Assembly: GCA_019120475.1 (NCBI GenBank)
Contig: DWVA01000034.1
Span: 1-10,083 of the forward strand
Direction: 5' to 3'
Length of the DNA stretch: 10,083 nucleotides
Source: Candidatus Blautia intestinipullorum
Lineage (GTDB): Bacteria; Bacillota; Clostridia; Lachnospirales; Lachnospiraceae
The translations under genes were made by a program, and so were the position numbers. How positions within the stretch are numbered: position 1 is the stretch's first letter; each line of letters begins with the position of its first letter. A model generated the notes under the pieces. The model did not search any database, was not told where the DNA came from, and saw only the letters and a program-made list of their open reading frames with translations. Below are positions 5,710 to 10,083 of this stretch, in pieces.

Positions 5710-7758
5710 ATGGCGACAATTAATGATATAGCAAAAATGGCAGGAGTTTCTGTCTCCACAGTTTCACATGTAGTCAACAAAACCCGTTATGTAAGCCCTG
5801 AGAAAGTGGAAAAAGTAGAAAAAGCGATCAGGGAACTGGATAATCCGCCCAACTTTGTTCTGAAGAAAAAAAAGATGCCCTCTCACAGGGCAGATGGAAA
5901 CTATATCTTTCTTTTGATTTCAGACAAAAAGAGCAACTTTCAGCGCCGGGTAGAGAGGGAGATTGATGAAAAGCTGAAAAACACGGGGTATACGCTGGTC
6001 ACGATAGAGTGCGGAGCGGATACTGCCGGAATAGAAAGCTTTCTGCAGGTGTCTTTACAGGATGATTCAGCCAAAGGAGTGATTCTTTTTCCGGATGAAA
6101 AAGATATTCTGACTCATCATGTTCTGAAGGATGTCCAGATACCGGTAGTCATTCTTGGCAGAGAAGTGAACGGTTATATGGCGGACACTGTTTGCACGGA
6201 TACCTGTGACGGCGCGTATAAGGTGGTGAAACATCTTATTAAGAAAGGACATGAACGGATCGCTTTTCTTGGACGCAGCAGTGAACGCAGACCGATGCGC
6301 CTGGAAGGATACAAAAAAGCCCTGGAGGAATCTGAAATTCCGGTGGATGAATCCTATATTTATCCGCATCTTCAAAACGATAGGGATATTTTTGAGGCTC
6401 TGGATAAAATGCTGGAGAAGGATTCTATGCCTACGGGAGTATTTCTGGCGAACTATGCAGTAGTGATCCCTTTTTTGAAATATATCAATGCGCATAATAT
6501 TATATGCCCTTCTGATATATCGGTAGTCTGTTTCGACTTTTTTGAATGGGCGCCCCTGTACACCCCGGCTCTTACAACTATTGAGCAGGATGTCGCATTG
6601 TATGCCGAACTGGCGGTCAACACACTGATGAAGCGGATCGCGCGGCAGGAATATGCCAATATGCCTGCATATAAAGAGGTTTATCAAAAGCATACCCTGT
6701 CCATGAAACTTGTTATCCGCGATTCCACCAGAGGAATCGGGAGAGGGCCTTTCGGCGAACGGGCGGCTTCTATGGAAGATCTTACGATAGCGGAGGACGA
6801 AATTCAAAGTATCCGGCAAAAAAAGATCACGGCGGCGATCTCCTTTCATTATGCCGGAAAAGCATGGATGGAACTTCATCAGAAGGGAATACGAAACGTC
6901 TTTGACAGGCTGGGGATTTCTTTGATAGCTATTACAGACGCTCATTTTGACCCGGAACTCCAGTGCAGGCAGTTGGAAAGCCTGAAGCTGCTGGAACCGG
7001 ATATTCTGATCGCAATACCTTCGGATAATAAACGTACCTCTGAGGCCTTTATGGATATTGTAAAAAGCAAGATAAAACTTGTTCTGATCACGAATGTGCC
7101 GGAAGGGCTGTCTCCGGAGGATTATGTGACATGTGTTTCGGTTAATGAACGTTCTCACGGGCAGAATATGGGCCATGGCCTGGGTGAATATATGTATAAA
7201 CATGGCATGAAGAATTATGGCGTGGTCGTACATGACGCGGATTTTTATGCCACAAATCAAAGAGACGGCGCGGCGAAGCAGGTTTTGGCGGAAGAATATC
7301 CAAATCTCCATCTGTGCGGGGAGATAAGGTTTGAGAATGAAGGGGAAATCTATCGAAAGACAAAAGAACTGATCAAAAGATATCCGGAAATAGAAGCTCT
7401 CTATATATCCTGGGATGGTCCGGCAATGGAAGTGATCGAAGCGCTGACGGAGCTGGGCCGTACAGATATTGTGATCTCCACAGGAGACCTGGATCATGCG
7501 GTGGCAATAAATATGGCAAAAGGCGGGATGATCAAAGTACTGAGCGCGCAGCGCCCTTATGAACAGGGACAGGCTATTGCCCTTGCTTCGGTAAAATCAA
7601 TATTAAACCAGAAAGTTCCCTCTTTCATAGGAATTGAACCTATATCTGTCACTCCTGAAAATCTTCTCAGATCCTGGAAACAGGTTTTCAAGGAAGAAGC
7701 GGGTGAAGAACTGGTGCAGGCTTTCAAAGAAAATCCTAATTATGTTTTTGAAAAATGA
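5710..7758 (+). CDS. LacI-family transcriptional regulator fused to a second, transporter-like sugar-binding domain
   Basis: This is a cytoplasmic DNA-binding regulator, presumably of the upstream operon, with 682 residues against about 330-350 for an ordinary LacI protein. Residues 1-45 are the LacI helix-turn-helix (MATINDIAKMAGVSVSTVSH at 1-20). Residues about 64-338 form a complete LacI-type ligand core, with RLEGY (197-201), VVCFDFFEW (272-280) and PALTTIEQD (286-294). After a short linker, residues about 357-660 form a second periplasmic-binding domain. This domain aligns along its length with the operon's binding protein, sharing TAAIS (374-378), ITDAHF (408-413), NVPEG (462-466), TNQRD (515-519) and SWDGP (567-571). 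The second domain has no signal peptide, so it must act inside the cell. The hinge after the HTH is odd (PNFVLKKKK at 47-55), lacking the usual minor-groove Leu. The gene has its own promoter and may autoregulate. Target and ligand are inferred. Confidence 0.93.
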   Translation: MATINDIAKMAGVSVSTVSHVVNKTRYVSPEKVEKVEKAIRELDNPPNFVLKKKKMPSHRADGNYIFLLISDKKSNFQRRVEREIDEKLKNTGYTLVTIECGADTAGIESFLQVSLQDDSAKGVILFPDEKDILTHHVLKDVQIPVVILGREVNGYMADTVCTDTCDGAYKVVKHLIKKGHERIAFLGRSSERRPMRLEGYKKALEESEIPVDESYIYPHLQNDRDIFEALDKMLEKDSMPTGVFLANYAVVIPFLKYINAHNIICPSDISVVCFDFFEWAPLYTPALTTIEQDVALYAELAVNTLMKRIARQEYANMPAYKEVYQKHTLSMKLVIRDSTRGIGRGPFGERAASMEDLTIAEDEIQSIRQKKITAAISFHYAGKAWMELHQKGIRNVFDRLGISLIAITDAHFDPELQCRQLESLKLLEPDILIAIPSDNKRTSEAFMDIVKSKIKLVLITNVPEGLSPEDYVTCVSVNERSHGQNMGHGLGEYMYKHGMKNYGVVVHDADFYATNQRDGAAKQVLAEEYPNLHLCGEIRFENEGEIYRKTKELIKRYPEIEALYISWDGPAMEVIEALTELGRTDIVISTGDLDHAVAINMAKGGMIKVLSAQRPYEQGQAIALASVKSILNQKVPSFIGIEPISVTPENLLRSWKQVFKEEAGEELVQAFKENPNYVFEK

Positions 7759-7768
7759 TCCCGGAACA

Positions 7769-7823
7769 GGGGGGACAGCCTCAGCGTACAAGAAGAGTGC
7801 GCTGCCCCCCCCCTTGTGCGCTG
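7769..7823 (+). repeat. Two mutually exclusive hairpins around a C9 tract downstream of the regulator
   Basis: GGGGGG-A-CAGC (7769-7779) can pair with GCTGCCCCCC (7801-7810) with a bulged A. Alternatively cagcgtacaag (7782-7792) pairs with cttgtgcgctg (7813-7823) with one G-U pair. The two pairings overlap, so only one can form. A run of nine C (7805-7813) and a direct repeat gtgcgctg (7797-7804, 7816-7823) lie within. There is no U-tract immediately after, so this is not a terminator by itself. Confidence 0.6.
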
Positions 7824-7829
7824 ACGCGA

Positions 7830-7880
7830 AAAATACCCGTGTACAGAAAGAGAGATAAAAATCCTGTACACGGGTATTTT
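7830..7880. terminator. Bidirectional intrinsic terminator between convergent genes
   Basis: A perfect 17-bp inverted repeat, aaaatacccgtgtacag (7830-7846) and ctgtacacgggtatttt (7864-7880), encloses a 17-base A-rich loop. The A-rich left end and T-rich right end give a U-tract on either strand. It can therefore end the regulator transcript (+) and the membrane-protein transcript (-). It lies 71 bases after the regulator stop and about 125 bases beyond the stop of the minus-strand gene. Confidence 0.85.
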
Positions 7881-7890
7881 AGTATGTAAA

Positions 7891-7906
7891 CAGCCTCTCA
7901 GGGCTG
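7891..7906. repeat. Short hairpin cagcc/ggctg
   Basis: A perfect 5-bp stem with a 6-base loop lies just after the main terminator. Its role is unknown and it may be incidental. Confidence 0.4.
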
Positions 7907-7927
7907 CAAATTGATATGCTCCCTTTT

Positions 7928-7959
7928 AGGTAGACAGTAAAAAATAAAACTGTTTATCT
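7928..7959. repeat. 11-bp stem-loop in the convergent intergenic region
   Basis: aggtagacagt (7928-7938) pairs with actgtttatct (7949-7959) around a 10-base A-rich loop, with two G-U pairs if transcribed from the + strand. The pairing can be extended outward imperfectly (atgctccc near 7917-7923 with gggcat at 7966-7971). There is no T-tract after it on either strand. It may be a structured 3' end or the relic of an element end. Confidence 0.5.
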
Positions 7960-8004
7960 GGAAGCGGGCATTTTCTATATTGATACAGGCGGAGCGGGAT
8001 AATG

Positions 8005-8604
8005 CTATTGCTGCGGTCTGTCAGTCACTGTCATATCAATATCCAGAATCGTCTCTGAATACGGGAGATATGTAATGGCGGCCGTCAGCGCCTGACTGCC
8101 GTCAAGATTCTGCGTCTGCATAAGAAGTTCTTTCCCTTCTTTAAATTCTTCCCGGGAAATGGAAAAGGTTTTTCTCCGGCCGTCAGCATCCATTCCGCTG
8201 ATTTGAATGGTAGGGCTGTCGCTGATATTATTATAATAAAAGGAAACATCGTTCAGAAGAACCGTATCAGGACTGTTTAAATAAGGAATATCCCGCAGCG
8301 GATTGACAACCTGTACATATAGGACGAAAACGGAGATTCCTGCCAGGACAGCCGCGATTACCGGGAAAGCGAGTTTTTGCTGCCAGCCTCCGTGTCTTTC
8401 CTTTAGAGAAAGATAAAGAAGCGTGACGGCGGTACATATGATAAAAAACGAGATACATATCCAGAAAGGAAGGGAGCAGTAATTTTCCGTAATCCCGTTC
8501 CCGCCGGCAGTTTTGCTGATAACAGCGGAAAGCGCCATTGGCAGAATAAAAACAAGAGCCAGAACTCCTGTCGTCATAGTCAGTTTCTGAAGTTTATTGA
8601 TCAT
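8005..8604 (-). CDS. Unrecognised membrane protein with three predicted helices and an extracytoplasmic C-terminal domain
   Basis: I do not recognise a family. The 199-residue product starts MINKLQKLTMTTG and has three hydrophobic segments. These lie around VLALVFILPMALSAVIS, FWICISFFIICTAVTLLYLSL and LAFPVIAAVLAGISVFVLYV. A soluble tail of about 100 residues follows, and three helices with a basic N-terminus would place it outside the cell. The tail is polar with Asn/Asp-rich stretches (YYNNISDSPTIQISGMD) and ends in QQ. The start at 8604 is chosen because GAGGTGG lies 5 bases upstream of it. An ATG at 8631 with a weaker GGAAGG and a TTG at 8658 are alternatives that add 9 or 18 residues. 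The gene converges on the regulator and follows fhs on the same strand with a 333-base gap, so it is probably transcribed separately. The function is unknown. Confidence 0.72.
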   Translation of the reverse strand: MINKLQKLTMTTGVLALVFILPMALSAVISKTAGGNGITENYCSLPFWICISFFIICTAVTLLYLSLKERHGGWQQKLAFPVIAAVLAGISVFVLYVQVVNPLRDIPYLNSPDTVLLNDVSFYYNNISDSPTIQISGMDADGRRKTFSISREEFKEGKELLMQTQNLDGSQALTAAITYLPYSETILDIDMTVTDRPQQ

Positions 8605-8608
8605 AGAA

Positions 8609-8617
8609 TCCACCTCT
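8609..8617 (-). promoter_or_regulatory. Ribosome binding site deciding the membrane-protein start
   Basis: On the minus strand AGAGGTGGA precedes the ATG at 8604 by 5 bases. It contains GAGGTG, a perfect match to the anti-Shine-Dalgarno sequence. It is stronger than GGAAGG (8636-8641) before the ATG at 8631. Confidence 0.65.
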
Positions 8618-8696
8618 CTTGTGAATACCATGATACCTTCCTGCACCTTTCGCAGCAATCATTATTCTGTAAAATAAATGTTAATTCTAAAACAGA

Positions 8697-8720
8697 GATG
8701 CCCGGCTTTAGCCGGACATC
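8697..8720 (-). terminator. Possible weak terminator downstream of fhs
   Basis: Read on the minus strand, gatgtccggc-taaa-gccgggcatc forms a 10-bp stem with one G-U pair, followed by TCTGTTTTA. The T-tract is poor and the site lies about 220 bases past the fhs stop. On the plus strand the same hairpin has an A-C mismatch and no T-tract, so the minus-strand reading is preferred. Confidence 0.45.
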
Positions 8721-8937
8721 CCTGCAAAAGATAAATTCCATAATGATGATTCAAATTTTCCTTGTACCACAGCGTGGTCGAAGAATATGAATTTTTCAGA
8801 AAAGTTCCTGAAGCTCTCACGATTCCTCCATATAGTCAAACACTCCCGTTCCGCCACCCGCGTGGCCAAGGAAGGGGGAGTTTGAGGGGGAACCATCGGC
8901 CTTCGCAACTGTGAGAGGGTTCCCCCTCAATCCCCTT
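8721..8937. other. Gene-free, hairpin-rich stretch between fhs and the membrane-protein gene (possible dispersed repeat)
   Basis: No credible gene is seen. Going left to right, the stretch contains accac/gtggt (8766-8770 and 8774-8778), gaattttt/aaaagttc (8789-8796 and 8800-8807), gccac/gtggc (8853-8857 and 8862-8866) and the larger inverted repeat listed separately. Base composition changes sharply from AT-rich (8730-8810) to G/C-homopolymer-rich (8870-8937). The density of small palindromes, and a boundary exactly at the fhs stop codon, resemble a non-coding repeat unit. With only one copy visible this cannot be shown. Confidence 0.4.
8872..8937. repeat. Long inverted repeat abutting the fhs stop codon
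   Basis: ttgagggggaacc (8882-8894) and ggttccccctcaa (8918-8930) are a perfect 13-bp inverted repeat with a 23-base loop. The pairing continues imperfectly outward, aagggggag with tcccctt (8872-8880 and 8931-8937). It forms the immediate 3' untranslated region of fhs. It may protect the mRNA end, but it lacks the U-tract of an intrinsic terminator on the minus strand. Confidence 0.7.
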
Positions 8938-10083
8938 TTAGAACAATCCTGTGATCTTTCCGTTTTCATCTACGTCGATCTTCTCTGCAGCCGGAACTTT
9001 CGGGAGACCAGGCATAGTCATGATCTCTCCGGTAAGGGCTACGATAAAGCCTGCTCCTGCGGAGATCTTCAGGTTGCGGACAGTTACCTCAAAGTCTGTA
9101 GGCGCTCCCAGTTTCGTCTGGTCGTCTGTCAGGCTGTACTGTGTCTTAGCCACGCAGATCGGGCAGTTTCCGAAACCGAGATCCTCAAGCTGCTTTGCCT
9201 GTTTCTGTGCGTTTGCGGTAAGAACGGCTCTCTTTCCTCCATAGACCTTCTGTACGATCTGGTTCAGCTTGTCCTCGATGGTTCCGTCCAGCTCGTAAGC
9301 ATAGGTGAAGTCGTTGGGCTCTTCCACCAGACGGATCACTTCTTCTGCCAGCTTAATGCCGCCTTCGCCGCCTTTTGCCCATACTTCGGAGAGAGCTACG
9401 TTTACGCCCAGCTCCTTGCACTTTGCCTCTACCAGGTCAAGCTCCGCCTTGGTATCGGTGGGGAAGGCGTTGATGGCAACTACGCAGGGAAGCTTGTATA
9501 CGTTCTTGATGTTGCTTACATGCTTCAGAAGGTTCGGCATACCTTTTTCGAGAGCTTCCAGGTTCTCGTTGTTCAGGTCTGCCTTCGGAACGCCGCCGTT
9601 ATATTTCAGGGCACGGACAGTAGCTACCACTACCACTGCGTTGGGCTTCAGGCCTGCCATACGGCATTTGATATCCAGGAATTTCTCTGCGCCCAGGTCT
9701 GCGCCGAAGCCTGCCTCTGTAATAGTGTAGTCAGCCAGTTTCATAGCCATCTTGGTAGCTGTTACAGAGTTGCAGCCGTGAGCGATATTTGCGAACGGTC
9801 CGCCGTGTACGATTGCCGGAACATGCTCCAGGGTCTGTACCAGGTTCGGTTTCAGGGCGTCCTTCAGAAGCGCGGTCATAGCGCCTTCTGCATGGAGGTC
9901 ATGTGCCGTTACCGGCTTCTGCTCAGAAACCTTTCCATATGTATAGCCTACGATGATACGGCCCAGTCTTGCCTTCAGGTCGTTAATGTCGCTTGCAAGG
10001 CAAAGAACTGCCATGATCTCGGATGCTACGGTGATGTCGTAGCCGTCCTCACGGGGCATTCCGTTTGTTCTTCCGCCAAGGCC
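8938..10083 (-). CDS. fhs: Formate-tetrahydrofolate ligase, C-terminal two thirds (5' end beyond the window)
   Basis: This cytoplasmic enzyme joins formate to tetrahydrofolate using ATP, giving 10-formyl-THF for purine synthesis and, in acetogens, the methyl branch of the Wood-Ljungdahl pathway. The frame is open to the last base of the window, starting with GLGGRTNGMPREDGYDITVA. About 381 of the usual 550-560 residues are visible. Recognisable family segments include VHGGPFANIAHGCNS, TEAGFGADLGAEKF, TVRALKYNGGVPK, CVVAINAFPTDT and the characteristic C-terminus MPGLPKVPAAEKIDVDENGK followed by ITGLF. The stop TAA is at 8940-8938. The N-terminal P-loop region lies outside the window. It is on the opposite strand from the sugar locus and is probably unrelated housekeeping. 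No internal damage is seen. Confidence 0.96.
   Translation of the reverse strand, partial: GLGGRTNGMPREDGYDITVASEIMAVLCLASDINDLKARLGRIIVGYTYGKVSEQKPVTAHDLHAEGAMTALLKDALKPNLVQTLEHVPAIVHGGPFANIAHGCNSVTATKMAMKLADYTITEAGFGADLGAEKFLDIKCRMAGLKPNAVVVVATVRALKYNGGVPKADLNNENLEALEKGMPNLLKHVSNIKNVYKLPCVVAINAFPTDTKAELDLVEAKCKELGVNVALSEVWAKGGEGGIKLAEEVIRLVEEPNDFTYAYELDGTIEDKLNQIVQKVYGGKRAVLTANAQKQAKQLEDLGFGNCPICVAKTQYSLTDDQTKLGAPTDFEVTVRNLKISAGAGFIVALTGEIMTMPGLPKVPAAEKIDVDENGKITGLF

Noticed and set aside
6067..7497. A 476-codon open frame on the minus strand inside the regulator gene
   Set aside because: It lies wholly antisense to a well-supported gene, its translation is rich in Arg, His, Phe and Ile with no recognisable domain, and it is best explained as a codon-usage shadow.
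8708..8908. A 66-codon minus-strand frame between fhs and the membrane-protein gene
   Set aside because: It has no clear ribosome binding site, overlaps several inverted repeats and has an implausible composition. It is treated as part of the non-coding block.
8951..9730. Plus-strand open frames opposite fhs (8951-9244 and 9305-9730)
   Set aside because: They are antisense to a highly conserved gene, with no ribosome binding sites or recognisable products.
1..10083. CRISPR arrays, tRNA or rRNA genes, phage or transposase genes
   Set aside because: I looked for regularly spaced repeats, tRNA-like cloverleafs and mobile-element proteins and saw none.

Overview
The window looks like chromosomal DNA from an anaerobic, low-to-mid GC Firmicute, most likely a Lachnospiraceae-type gut clostridium. 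The reasons are strong AGGAGG-type ribosome binding sites at nearly every start, a Gram-positive-style sugar ABC transporter, a LacI-family regulator, and a formate-tetrahydrofolate ligase typical of clostridial one-carbon metabolism. This placement is inference from style and gene content, not from a marker gene.

Layout. Bases 2-5590 (+) hold a tight operon: an IolE-like TIM-barrel sugar isomerase/dehydratase (its 5' end is probably outside the window), a sugar-binding protein, a double ABC ATPase, an RbsC-type permease, and a Gfo/Idh/MocA dehydrogenase. The operon ends at a clear terminator (5598-5627). A strong SigmaA promoter (5649-5676) then drives a monocistronic regulator (5710-7758, +). 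The region 7759-8004 is packed with hairpins, including a 17-bp perfect bidirectional terminator, and separates this locus from two minus-strand genes. These are an unrecognised three-helix membrane protein (8005-8604) and the 3' two thirds of fhs (8938 to the window end). Between them lies about 330 bases without a gene, containing several inverted repeats.

How the genes fit together. The transporter should import a sugar, polyol or glycoside. The dehydrogenase would oxidise it to a keto-sugar, and the IolE-like protein would isomerise, dehydrate or eliminate the keto intermediate. That pairing is known from myo-inositol catabolism and from 3-keto routes for levoglucosan and C-glycosides; which substrate applies here cannot be read from sequence.

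The most unusual item is the regulator. It is about twice the normal LacI length because a complete second periplasmic-binding domain follows the usual LacI core. This extra domain is clearly homologous to the operon's own extracellular binding protein, including part of that protein's N-terminal lead-in segment. The locus therefore seems to encode two versions of one sugar receptor, one outside the cell feeding the transporter and one inside fused to a DNA-binding repressor.
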